Source: Thermoanaerobaculia bacterium (lineage in GTDB: Bacteria; Acidobacteriota; Thermoanaerobaculia; Multivoradales; Multivoraceae). From it: a DNA stretch of 63,123 bases. The position numbers were made by a program, and so were the translations under genes. The stretch is taken from assembly GCA_022826745.1 (NCBI GenBank), contig JAJDUI010000005.1, forward strand, positions 1-63,123, written 5' to 3'. The notes under the pieces are model-generated. The model was not told the origin of the DNA, made no database searches, and was given only the letters and a program-made list of their open reading frames with translations. Shown piece by piece: positions 8,237 through 16,924 of the stretch (positions within the stretch are counted from its first letter, which is position 1; the number at the start of each line of letters is the position of its first letter).

Positions 8237-8962
8237 CTACTTGCCGGAAGCGGTCTTTTTCAGCCGAAGGTCCCTGAACTCGACGCGCATCCCCGCATCG
8301 TGGATCTGCAGGCCGACCGCGCCCTTGTCGAAACGTTCTTCCTCCGCGTTGTCGGTGAACTCGGAAGCGAGCTTTCCGTTGATGAAGAACTGGTAGTGCC
8401 TTCCCCTGGCGACGACGCGGACGTTGTTCCAGCCCTGGCGGTTGATGTCGCTTTCCGTCACCGGATCCTCGACGTCGCTGGTGTGCGTCGTTCCGTCCGG
8501 ATCGATCACGAGACTGGTTCCGCGAAAGCAGGCGTACTCCTCCCGGTTGGCGAAGTGGAAGTCCCAGGCGCCGAGAACCTGCGGCCCGATCCCCAGGTGG
8601 CCGAGATCCGCGTGGTAGCCCACGAACGGACGCTTGCCGCTTGAGTCCTTCACGGCGTGGATCTGGATTCCGCTGTTGCCGCGGCCGGGAAAGCGGTAGC
8701 TCGCCTCCAGCTCGAAATCCGTCAACTCAACATCGTCGTAGACGAGGTAGACGAGGCGATCCACGCTGCCCCGTCCGACGATCATGCCGTCCTCGACGGA
8801 CCAGTCCGAGATGGAGTCGGCCGGCACCGCGTGCCAGCCATCCAGCGTCTCGCCGTCGAACATGGAGACGAACCCGGCGTCCTCCTCCTGCTGTGCCGCA
8901 GCCGCTGTCCACGCCGTGGCGGCTACGAGCGTGAGCACGGCAATGACGGACTTCCACATCAT
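8237..8962 (-). CDS. DUF1080 (3-keto-disaccharide hydrolase-type) exported protein
   Basis: 241 residues. The start at 8962 follows an AGGTGAAG ribosome site 14 bp after the stop of the large lipoprotein gene, indicating one transcript. A signal peptide (MWKSVIAVLTLVAATAWTAAAA) precedes the family signature FVSMFDGETLDGWHAVPADS and WSVEDGMIVGRGS. The jelly-roll strands ELEASYRFPGRGNSGIQIH and the final VGLQIHDAGMRVEFRDLRLKK complete the concanavalin-like domain. Characterised DUF1080 proteins cleave 3-keto-glycosides; others are carbohydrate-binding. Together with the large neighbour it suggests processing of a carbohydrate or glycoside in the periplasm or at the surface. Confidence 0.9.
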   Translation of the reverse strand: MMWKSVIAVLTLVAATAWTAAAAQQEEDAGFVSMFDGETLDGWHAVPADSISDWSVEDGMIVGRGSVDRLVYLVYDDVELTDFELEASYRFPGRGNSGIQIHAVKDSSGKRPFVGYHADLGHLGIGPQVLGAWDFHFANREEYACFRGTSLVIDPDGTTHTSDVEDPVTESDINRQGWNNVRVVARGRHYQFFINGKLASEFTDNAEEERFDKGAVGLQIHDAGMRVEFRDLRLKKTASGK

Positions 8963-8976
8963 CTTCTTCACCTCTG

Positions 8977-11900
8977 CTAGCTCCTGGCGCCCAGGGTCGT
9001 GACGTACTTGAAGAGGTCCAGGAGCTGGGCCTGTGACAGCAACGACGTCAGGCCCGTGGGCATCGGGCTTCCCGTCACACGGACGTCCTCGATGTTCTCC
9101 GCCTTGATCGTGACCAGCTCCCCGGTGGCGAGATCCTGAATCACGAGATGGCCGGCCTCCTCGCTTTCCCTCGTCCAGCGTTTGTACCCCTGGCGGATCA
9201 GGGAATCGCGGGTCGTGATCTCCAGCGCGGTGAATCCTTCCTTTATCGCGCGATTCGGCCACAGCGTCTCCTCGACGATCCGTTCGGCGGAGAGGGTCGT
9301 GCCGACTGCCGTCAGGCTCGGCCCGATGACGCCACCCCGGTCGCCGACCTGGTGACAGGAGTCGCAGCCGAGGTCGACGAAGAGCACCGCGCCCCGCGCG
9401 GCATCACCCTGCTCCGCAGCGACTTCGGCGAGGCTCTTCACGAAGCCGGCGTCGTAGTCGAGCTCAAGCGCATCCGCTCCACTCGCCGTACTGAGCGCGG
9501 CCAGGAGGACGTTGTCCGAACGACCGCTCGCGTAGAAGGAACGGAGCAGCGACTTCGCGGCATCGCGGCCGAGTCCGGCAGACTCGATCGCCGCGGTCAG
9601 AGCCGCCACGCCTCCTTCGTGGTTGAGGAACGCGACAAGCGCCCGGGTCGCCGTGGCGTCGTCCAGGCCGGGTTCCCCGAACAGCCTGACCGCCAGTTTC
9701 GCCGCCGCCCTGGAGTCGAGGCCGACGAGCGCTTCAATCGCCGAGACGCGCAGCGTGGGTGCGTGCGGTGCATCGGCATGGGCCGCGAGCAGCTCTCGCG
9801 CCCCCTCGGCCTCGAGGCTTGCGACGGCGCCGAAAGCGGCCGTCCGCGCGAACTCGGGCAACGACGCATCCCGGGCCATCGCGAGCAGACTCTCCTGGGC
9901 GTCATCGGCCTTCCAGACCCCGGCCAGGGTGGCGGCGTTGGCCCGAAGCTGGAGATTCGGGTGCGCCAGCATCTTCGCCAGACCCCAGGGGCGGGCGTAC
10001 GGCTCGAGGCTTCCGGAACGCGTGGCCTTCGCGGCCGCGGCCAGGATCCGCGCATGTGCGTCGGCGTCATACTTCCCGCCGCTCACATAGCGATCCGGCA
10101 TGAAGACGAACTCTTCGATCTCTTCCTTTCCGCCGACCGCCAGGAGATTCTCGATCGCGGTCAGACGCGTGTCTTCGTCGAGGTGGTAGGACAGGGCGGT
10201 CCGGCGCAGGTCCGCGATCCGTTCGCGCCCCCCGGCGCGGTTGAGGACTTCAGCGAGATGGGCCGGCTCGGCGAACTCGAGGTCGCCGCGTTCGTGCGCC
10301 GCTTCCCAGTGCGGCTTGAGGTGGTGGATCGCCTGCGAAAACACGTACTCCATCGAATCGTCCATGGGGCGGTCGACCGCGCGCGCGACCACGGTGACCG
10401 ACTCCGGTCGGGGGATCGCGGCAGCCGCGGCAACGGCCTCCATGCGCACCCGCGCGTCGTCGTCCTCCGCGCGCCTGGCGAGGAGCGCCAGCGGATCATC
10501 GAGGCGGTCGTGCCAGCGGCCCACGATGCGCGAAGCAAAGGCGCGTCCGCCCGGCTCCTTCGCTTCCAGCAGCTTCGCCAGGACCTCCGGGGCCGGAACC
10601 TCGATCGTCGCGTAGGCGCCGACCGCTTCGAAGAGGTGGCGCTCGTACGCCGCGTCGTCCGGGTCCAGGCGCGCGACCCACTCTCCGAGGGCCGCCACGA
10701 CCTGCTCCGTGTCCCGGCGGGTGAGTTCGCGCTTCGCCTGGTAGCGCGTCCAGCGCTCCGGCACTTCGAGGGCCGCAGCCACTTCCTGAAGCGGCGCATC
10801 CAGGAGCTTCGGAGGCCTAACCAGAGGCGCCGAGGAGGAGCTGATCCGCCAGATCCGGCCGTGCGCCTTGTCGCGCGTCGGATCGCGGTACTCGTCGTCC
10901 TGGTGGCAGATGATCGGGTTGTACCAGTCGACGACGTAGACCGCGCCGTCGGGACCGACCTTCACGTCCACCGGGCGGAAGTTCCGGTGGCTGGAGTGGA
11001 TGAGCGGCTCTTCCCACTTCAGGGCCGCCCCTGAACCGTCCGCGGTCACAGAGAACCGCTTCACGCGATTCGCCTGGTAATCGCCGATCGCGAACTGGCC
11101 CCGGTACTCCGGCGGCAAGTGACGACCGTCGAGATACGCGATGCCGGCGTATCCGCCGGGCGCCCCGATCGTGCCGAGGCGGCTCCGGTGAGTCGTCGGG
11201 ATCTGGCCGAGCGAAAGATGGGTCACGCCGCCGGCGCCGTCGACGCTGTAGATCTGGCCCCATTCACTGAACGCGACGCCCCAGGGATTCCCCGGGCCCA
11301 TGAAGTCGTCCAGCAGGGGATGCATCTGCAGCAGGCGCGGGCGCAACCGGAAGAACCCGGACTGATACAGATCGGCGGACCCCCAGGGGGTCTCGACGCG
11401 CGACTCGATCCCGTCGCCCTGCCCCATGTACAGCTCGCCGCCGGGACTCCAGGTGAAGGAACTGATCGTCTGGTGGCTATCGCCCGTTCCGAATCCACTG
11501 AGCAGAACGCGCCGGGTATCGGCTCGTCCATCGCCGTCCGTGTCCTTCAGAAACAGCAGCTCGCCATGGTGCCCGACGTAGACGCCGCCGTCGCCCAGCT
11601 CCATCGCCGTCGGAATGCTCAGCCCCTCCGCGAAGACGGTCGAACTCTCCGCGACACCGTCGAAGTCGGCATCCTCCAGCACGATGATCTTGTCGTTCGG
11701 GACATCCCCCGGGAAGACATGCGGATACGTCGTCGAGACGGTCACGTACGCACGGCCGGCCGTGTCCCAGCGAATCGCAATCGGGTTGGTGAGGCCGTCG
11801 ACCTCCGACGCAAAGAGACTGACCTCCATGCCGTCCGGCACGGTGAACGCAGCAAGCTCCGCCTCGATGTCCGCCGCCGGATGAGCGAAGAGTTCTTCCG

Positions 11901-12858
11901 GCTCGGGACGTTGATGCCCCGGGTCCGCACCGCCGTTGGCCACGGTCCAGACACGCTCTTCCGCGCTCTCGATCAGGCCGACAAGCTGTTGCCACTCCTC
12001 GCGAAAGGTGAGATAGCCGTGACTCGACTGGGTGAAGCGCCGCGTCGAGTCGTCGCCGAAGAGCAGCTTCCAGTTGGCGGGACGCCAGTAGTCGAACCAC
12101 AGGCGCTGCTTCTCGGCGACTGCCGCATGAAGCGCGGCCAACCGGTCCCAGGACGGGATCTCGAAGCCAAGCTTCTCGGCGATCCTCTCGGAGACGTGCC
12201 GTAGCGACTCCTGCTTGAGATGCATGCCGTTTTCCGTCAGACCCGGCTGCGCATCCGAAAAGAGGTCGACGAAGTGGAGGCCGCGCTCCGCGGCGATCTT
12301 CCTCGTTGCCCGGACGTATTGCGCAAGGGACCGGTTGTGGTGCGAAAGGTCAGGTAGAAACTCGCTCGCCGGCCTCTCGAAGGGCGTGGGAGACACGAGC
12401 ACGACCTGGTCGGCATGCTTCAGGAATCCGTCGATCAACGCGTCGTACGCCGACCTGAACGACTCGAGACCTTCGGCTCCCGTCATCGATTCGGCTTTGC
12501 CGTACTGCGCGATGACCACCGTCGCGCCGACCCGTTCGAGCTGAGCGTCCCAGTCGCCGAAGCCGTCCTCGCGCCAGCGTTCCAGCGAGGAGCCCTGCCG
12601 GAAGACCGTGTCCGCTTCCCAGGAAAGATCGCGGAAGGTGGGCCGAACGTCGGCGAACGCGTCCGTCAGGATCGTCTCGAGAAAGCCCGCCCGCTGCAGA
12701 TACACCATGTCGGTGCCGCCAGTGAGCACGACAACTTCGTCCTCCCCCAGGCCCAACGGAGGCGGCGCCTGCGTGCAACTCGCCAGGAACATTCCCGGCA
12801 GGAGCAAGGTCATGCAGAACCGGGCGCGGGAGGGTCTTGGCATCATTGGCGCAGCCAT
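8977..12858 (-). CDS. Giant PVC-type lipoprotein: SGNH-like, beta-propeller, HEAT-like and haem c domains
   Basis: About 1293 residues from ATG 12858 (12846 and 12843 are alternatives). A lipobox (GMFLASC) suggests outer-membrane anchoring. Domains in order: a GDSL/SGNH-like region beginning VVVLTGGTDMVYLQ with a later GMHLK; a sugar-dehydrogenase-like beta-propeller (VSLFASEVDGLTNPIAIRWD through VVDWYNPIICHQDDEYRD); alpha-helical HEAT-like repeats; and a C-terminal cytochrome-type domain with CDSCHQ followed by GPSLTAVGTTLSAERIVEETLWPN. The propeller-HEAT-haem order matches the PVC-type putative membrane-bound dehydrogenase family; the extra SGNH-like N-terminus is less usual. Redox action on a sugar derivative, coupled with the DUF1080 protein, is inferred. 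Confidence 0.85.
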   Translation of the reverse strand: MAAPMMPRPSRARFCMTLLLPGMFLASCTQAPPPLGLGEDEVVVLTGGTDMVYLQRAGFLETILTDAFADVRPTFRDLSWEADTVFRQGSSLERWREDGFGDWDAQLERVGATVVIAQYGKAESMTGAEGLESFRSAYDALIDGFLKHADQVVLVSPTPFERPASEFLPDLSHHNRSLAQYVRATRKIAAERGLHFVDLFSDAQPGLTENGMHLKQESLRHVSERIAEKLGFEIPSWDRLAALHAAVAEKQRLWFDYWRPANWKLLFGDDSTRRFTQSSHGYLTFREEWQQLVGLIESAEERVWTVANGGADPGHQRPEPEELFAHPAADIEAELAAFTVPDGMEVSLFASEVDGLTNPIAIRWDTAGRAYVTVSTTYPHVFPGDVPNDKIIVLEDADFDGVAESSTVFAEGLSIPTAMELGDGGVYVGHHGELLFLKDTDGDGRADTRRVLLSGFGTGDSHQTISSFTWSPGGELYMGQGDGIESRVETPWGSADLYQSGFFRLRPRLLQMHPLLDDFMGPGNPWGVAFSEWGQIYSVDGAGGVTHLSLGQIPTTHRSRLGTIGAPGGYAGIAYLDGRHLPPEYRGQFAIGDYQANRVKRFSVTADGSGAALKWEEPLIHSSHRNFRPVDVKVGPDGAVYVVDWYNPIICHQDDEYRDPTRDKAHGRIWRISSSSAPLVRPPKLLDAPLQEVAAALEVPERWTRYQAKRELTRRDTEQVVAALGEWVARLDPDDAAYERHLFEAVGAYATIEVPAPEVLAKLLEAKEPGGRAFASRIVGRWHDRLDDPLALLARRAEDDDARVRMEAVAAAAAIPRPESVTVVARAVDRPMDDSMEYVFSQAIHHLKPHWEAAHERGDLEFAEPAHLAEVLNRAGGRERIADLRRTALSYHLDEDTRLTAIENLLAVGGKEEIEEFVFMPDRYVSGGKYDADAHARILAAAAKATRSGSLEPYARPWGLAKMLAHPNLQLRANAATLAGVWKADDAQESLLAMARDASLPEFARTAAFGAVASLEAEGARELLAAHADAPHAPTLRVSAIEALVGLDSRAAAKLAVRLFGEPGLDDATATRALVAFLNHEGGVAALTAAIESAGLGRDAAKSLLRSFYASGRSDNVLLAALSTASGADALELDYDAGFVKSLAEVAAEQGDAARGAVLFVDLGCDSCHQVGDRGGVIGPSLTAVGTTLSAERIVEETLWPNRAIKEGFTALEITTRDSLIRQGYKRWTRESEEAGHLVIQDLATGELVTIKAENIEDVRVTGSPMPTGLTSLLSQAQLLDLFKYVTTLGARS

Positions 12859-12903
12859 CGACGCTATCAACGCGGCGCGGCCTCTCTGCGACAGGAGGAA
12901 CTC

Positions 12904-14085
12904 ATGCCCGTCTTTTCCCTCGAACACGCACAACGCCTTGCCGCGCCGGTTCTCCTCGCCTCGTGTCTTCTCGCGTTGGGCACCACCGCGGCGTGGGCCG
13001 CCGGTGACGAGGCGCATCAGGGAGACCTCGAGGACGTCGTCACCATCGACGTGCTCGACCCTGCAGGCCCCTACGACAAGATCTGGGAGCCCTTCATCGC
13101 GCGCTGGACGGACGAACACCTCATCGCCGCCTACGGCCTGCAGGTGCGCGGCAAGATGGACATGGGCGACATCGTCTGCTCGCTGAGCCTCGACGGCGGC
13201 AGGACCTGGAACGAACGGATCACGGTGTTCGACCACCGGGTGCGCAACGGCAGCGTGCAATACGCCTACAACAACTCCGTGCTGTTCAGGCCTCCCGGCC
13301 AGGACGTCGTCTGGCTCTTCGTCATGCGGGCGCCCATGCACTACCGGGACAGCGAGAACGCCGACCTGGTCGCGGCGTACACCGCCGACGGCGGCTACTC
13401 CTGGAACCACGTCGAGCTGGCGATGGGTTACCAGGGCTCGCTGATCATCGTTGCGGGAATCGAGACGGTCGAGCGCGACGGAGTCCGCCACTATCTGCTG
13501 CCAGCCCACCGCAACTCACGCCGCCACGATCCTCACGGCGACCGGCGCCAGTTCGTGCTCGAGAGCAAGAGCCTCCTGCATTGGAAGCTGGCCGGCTACG
13601 TCCCGTATCCGGACGACGATCCGGTGTTCCTGCACGAGGGGAAGATCGCTCCCGTCGGCGACGGCGCGCTCGAAATGGTGATGCGGACGGCCACGATGGA
13701 CCGCGAGCGGCCGCTCGATCCGCCCCTGGCCTACTCGACTCGCAGCGAGGACGGTGGTCGGACATGGTCGACGGCGCAGCCCGAGCCCGAACTGCCCAAC
13801 TACCGGGCCAAGAGCTTCTTCGGCCGGGACTCCTCCGGCCGCCACATCTACGTCTACGGCGACAGTGCGCTCCGGCAAGGTCTCTACTACAAGACGCGGG
13901 CGCCCGGAGGCGTCTGGTCGGCGCAGCGCACCTTCTACGACGGCGGCAACCTGAACAGCTACCCGACGCTGCTCGAGGACCGGTCCGACAACGAATCGGG
14001 TAGATGGCTCGCGGTCTGGGACAGCTCCGACAGCCCCGACCGGCGTCGCACCGTCATCCGTTTCGGACGGCTCTCGGTGGAGTGA
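12904..14085 (+). CDS. Exported sialidase/neuraminidase-fold protein
   Basis: 393 residues, ATG 12904 with AGGAGGA upstream; the overlapping upstream frame has no supported start. A signal peptide ends near AAWAAG. Three Asp-box (BNR) repeats of the form S/T-x-D-G-G-x-x-W are visible near residues 95, 159 and 280 (SLDGGRTW, TADGGYSW, SEDGGRTW), the hallmark of six-bladed sialidase propellers. Catalytic residues cannot be assigned with confidence, so it may be a sialidase, another glycosidase or a non-catalytic propeller. It is divergent from the giant lipoprotein gene across only 45 bp and 21 bp upstream of the GH16 gene, so a polysaccharide-use context is likely. Confidence 0.8.
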   Translation: MPVFSLEHAQRLAAPVLLASCLLALGTTAAWAAGDEAHQGDLEDVVTIDVLDPAGPYDKIWEPFIARWTDEHLIAAYGLQVRGKMDMGDIVCSLSLDGGRTWNERITVFDHRVRNGSVQYAYNNSVLFRPPGQDVVWLFVMRAPMHYRDSENADLVAAYTADGGYSWNHVELAMGYQGSLIIVAGIETVERDGVRHYLLPAHRNSRRHDPHGDRRQFVLESKSLLHWKLAGYVPYPDDDPVFLHEGKIAPVGDGALEMVMRTATMDRERPLDPPLAYSTRSEDGGRTWSTAQPEPELPNYRAKSFFGRDSSGRHIYVYGDSALRQGLYYKTRAPGGVWSAQRTFYDGGNLNSYPTLLEDRSDNESGRWLAVWDSSDSPDRRRTVIRFGRLSVE

Positions 14086-14106
14086 GGACCGTCGCGGCGC
14101 TCAACC

Positions 14107-15657
14107 GTGCGGCACCTGGCGATCACGTGCGTCCTGCTGGCCGCGCTGCCGCTCGTCGGCTGCGGCGGCGGCGAGTCCGGCGAGGATGGCAACGGGCCTA
14201 CCCGGACGGCCCCGTCCGAAGGCTGGGAACTCGTCTGGTTCGACGAATTCGACGGCGCGGCCCTGGATGCTTCCAGGTGGAACATCCAGACGGGCGACGG
14301 CACTGCCGAAGGCATACCCGGCTGGGGCAACAACGAACTCCAGAGCTACCAGGCCGCCAACATCTCCGTGTCAGGCGGAGTCCTCGTCATCACGGCCCGT
14401 GAGGAGGACGCCGGGGATGGGCATGCGTACACCTCAGGGCGCATCAACACCGCCGGCAAGCTCGATGTGACCTATGGCCGCATCGAGGCGAGCATCCAGG
14501 CCCCCGACGGCCAGGGTCTCTGGTCCGCCTTCTGGATGCTGCCCACCGACTCCGCGTATGGAGGCTGGGCCGCCGGCGGCGAGATCGACATCCTGGAGGT
14601 GTTCTCCCGCGATCCGGGTCCCTTCGCCCAGGGCGCGTTGCACTACGGGATGTCATGGCCGCTCAACACGTTCGACTACGCGAGGTACTCCGATGTCGAT
14701 CCCGCGGACGGTTTCCACGTCTACGCCGTCGAGTGGGACGAAGAGGAGATTCGCTGGTTCGTGGACGGCGCGCACTTCTACACGGTCCGACGCAACAGGT
14801 ACTGGAACTACTACCGGAACGTCGAGACGAACGCCTACGTTTCCGGCGGCGTTTCGGCGCCGTTCGACCGCCCGTTCCACCTGCTGCTGAACCTTGCGGT
14901 CGGCGGCAATCTGCCCGGCGCGCCGACGGCCGACGCGCTGCCTGGCGAACTCAGGGTCGACTACGTGCGAGTGTACGAATGCGGCATCAACCCCTCGACC
15001 GGCCTTGGATGCGCCGATCTTCTGGACCGAACTTCCGCCGACGCCACGCCGCCGGCGCCGGCCGACGTCTACCGGGCCGTCTACGACCTCTACGTAGACG
15101 AAGTGGGACCACTCCGCTTCCCGGGTGAAGAGGACGCCATGACGCTCGACCTCGCCGTCCACGACGCGGATGGAGCGCTCGCCATCGCGGAGGTCGCACA
15201 CGCCGACCGCGGGTCGGTGATCGATGTCGCCACCTCCGGCGGCGGCAGCTTCTCGATCCGCCCGGCCGACGGGGAGCGGCAGACGCTGTTCGGCATGGGC
15301 GGCGCCTCCGAACCCGGGGACTTCGCCGGCGAACTGCAGTTCGACCTGTACGTGTTCGGCGAAGGAACGGATCAGGCGGGCGGCCTGAAAGTCAAGCTCG
15401 ACAGCGGCTCTCTCGACGCCGGCGCCGTCGACCTACCGTTCGCAACGTTCACCCCGGAGGAGTGGTCCACCGTCACCGTTCAGATCGACGACATCGTCCG
15501 GAACCCCGCGCAGCCCAACGGACGCCCCGTCGACCTCGGTCGGGTACGGAGCCTGTTCGCACTCGAAGCGACAAGCTTCGCGCGCCTCCAGGTGGACAAC
15601 ATCCGTCTCATCTGCGGCCATGTAATGCAAGGCGGCTGCGGCATCCAGCCACCGTAG
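14107..15657 (+). CDS. GH16-family beta-glucanase-like lipoprotein
   Basis: 516 residues with a GTG start, 21 bp after the sialidase-like gene. The signal peptide ends in a lipobox (PLVGC). The GH16 core (about residues 35-295) opens with WELVWFDEFDGAALDASRWN and contains the catalytic EIDILE (residues 159-164: nucleophile E159, D161, acid/base E164), followed by HVYAVEWDEEEIRWFVDG and the last strand LRVDYVRVYE. The C-terminal ~200 residues form a further domain resembling a carbohydrate-binding beta-sandwich. Expected activity is endo-hydrolysis of beta-1,3/1,4-glucans such as laminarin or lichenan on the cell surface. Confidence 0.93.
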   Translation: MRHLAITCVLLAALPLVGCGGGESGEDGNGPTRTAPSEGWELVWFDEFDGAALDASRWNIQTGDGTAEGIPGWGNNELQSYQAANISVSGGVLVITAREEDAGDGHAYTSGRINTAGKLDVTYGRIEASIQAPDGQGLWSAFWMLPTDSAYGGWAAGGEIDILEVFSRDPGPFAQGALHYGMSWPLNTFDYARYSDVDPADGFHVYAVEWDEEEIRWFVDGAHFYTVRRNRYWNYYRNVETNAYVSGGVSAPFDRPFHLLLNLAVGGNLPGAPTADALPGELRVDYVRVYECGINPSTGLGCADLLDRTSADATPPAPADVYRAVYDLYVDEVGPLRFPGEEDAMTLDLAVHDADGALAIAEVAHADRGSVIDVATSGGGSFSIRPADGERQTLFGMGGASEPGDFAGELQFDLYVFGEGTDQAGGLKVKLDSGSLDAGAVDLPFATFTPEEWSTVTVQIDDIVRNPAQPNGRPVDLGRVRSLFALEATSFARLQVDNIRLICGHVMQGGCGIQPP

Positions 15658-15674
15658 CGCCGAACTCCCACGAT

Positions 15675-15693
15675 CCGGCCCGCCGACGGCCGG
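15675..15693. terminator. Candidate bidirectional hairpin between convergent genes
   Basis: CCGGCC and GGCCGG form a 6-bp stem around a 7-nt loop, in the 36-bp gap between the convergent GH16 and P450 stop codons. There is no T-run, so the call rests on position and stem only. Confidence 0.35.
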
Positions 15694-16917
15694 TCAGCAG
15701 CCTTCTCGACGCGCCACGAGGCGTCCGGGCTTGCGGAATTCGTGTCCGTAGGGCGGCGACGAGGACGCTCGGTCCAGCTCGACGCCGGGCCAGCACTCAA
15801 GCAGTGCCCGCAACGCCGACCTGGTCTCGGCGCGGGCGAGCTGCGCTCCGAGGCAGAAGTGGTTCCCGAGACCGAACGCCAGGTGCTTGCGGACGTTCGC
15901 CCGGCCGGGCTCGAAGCGATCGGGACGTTCGAAGACGGCCGGGTCGCGATTGGCGCCGCCGATCATGCACTGGACGGTTTGGCCTGCGGCGATCTCCGTG
16001 CCGGCGATGCGGACGGCCGACGTCGTGTGCCGGGTGAGCGTCTGAACCGCCGGGTCGTAGCGGAGCGACTCCTCCATCACATCCTCGACCGCGTCCAGGA
16101 AGGCCGCTTCACACTGGTTCCGCGAGTCGAGCGTGGCGGCCAGGAGGCCGGGCTCGCTCAGCAAGTAATGGAGAGCGTTGCCGATCATCGATTCGGTCGT
16201 TTCGATGCCGCCGAAGAGGACGATCAGGAGGTTCGCCAGCACTTCCGCCCGGGCGAGCGTTCCGCCGGGGCCGGACAGGACTTCGAGCAGCGTTCCGTCG
16301 CCAGTCTCGCCGGCTGGCTGCTGCCCGTCCAGCTTCTCCGCGAGGTACTCGCGCATCGCGGCTGCCGCCTCCTGGCCGGCGCGATGGACGTCGGTGTCTC
16401 CTTTGAAGTTCGCCAGGGACCGCGCGAGGACTTCGTACCAGGCGCGAACCCGCGCCAGGTCCTCTGACGGCAAACCGACGACGATGCCCATCGTCTCCAG
16501 GGCAATGGGCGCGGCATAGTCCGCCATCAGGTCGACCTCGACCGCGACGCTCGGAGCCGCCTCTTCGCGGGACCGCAGGAGTCCCGCGCAGAGCCGGTCG
16601 ACCCGCGGCTGCCAGACCTCGCGTGACGCCTTGCCGGTGAAGGGCGTCAGGCAGGCCTGCTTGTGGCGCTTCTGTTCCTCGCCCTCGACCGACAGCATCT
16701 GGCGGCCGAAAGTTGCCTGAATGAGGGACTTCGGCGAGTCGTTCGTGAACCGCTCCGGGTCGCGCAGCACGGACACCGCATCGTCGTAGCCGGCCACCAC
16801 CCACATGCCCAGGTTCGGCGCCCACACCGCGGCCCCCTGGGACCGCAGTTCCGCCAGGTGCGGGTAGGGATCGACCGCCAGGTCCTCGAGACGGAGCGCG
16901 GCGGCGACGGCGGACAT
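15694..16917 (-). CDS. Cytochrome P450, bacterial soluble type
   Basis: 407 residues from the ATG at 16917. The haem-ligand loop FGLGNHFCLGAQLAR carries the Cys ligand, the K-helix ESLR gives ExxR, and the I-helix GGIETTE provides the acid/alcohol pair used in oxygen activation. Length and lack of a membrane anchor fit class I bacterial P450s, which need a separate ferredoxin and reductase; none is seen nearby. The gene starts 7 bp after the stop of the exported serine hydrolase, so they form one operon opposite the TonB receptor gene. A role in oxidising an imported compound after ester or amide cleavage is inferred. Confidence 0.95.
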   Translation of the reverse strand: MSAVAAALRLEDLAVDPYPHLAELRSQGAAVWAPNLGMWVVAGYDDAVSVLRDPERFTNDSPKSLIQATFGRQMLSVEGEEQKRHKQACLTPFTGKASREVWQPRVDRLCAGLLRSREEAAPSVAVEVDLMADYAAPIALETMGIVVGLPSEDLARVRAWYEVLARSLANFKGDTDVHRAGQEAAAAMREYLAEKLDGQQPAGETGDGTLLEVLSGPGGTLARAEVLANLLIVLFGGIETTESMIGNALHYLLSEPGLLAATLDSRNQCEAAFLDAVEDVMEESLRYDPAVQTLTRHTTSAVRIAGTEIAAGQTVQCMIGGANRDPAVFERPDRFEPGRANVRKHLAFGLGNHFCLGAQLARAETRSALRALLECWPGVELDRASSSPPYGHEFRKPGRLVARREGC

Positions 16918-16924
16918 TCCCCGA

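Noticed and set aside
9148..11034. 628-residue plus-strand frame
   Set aside because: Arginine- and glycine-rich antisense frame opposite the giant lipoprotein gene; GC-rich DNA produces such shadows and no domain is visible.
8977..13509. A 1510-residue minus-strand frame extending past 12858
   Set aside because: The first ~215 residues overlap the sialidase-like gene on the other strand, lack a ribosome site and precede a clear lipoprotein signal; the gene starts near 12858.
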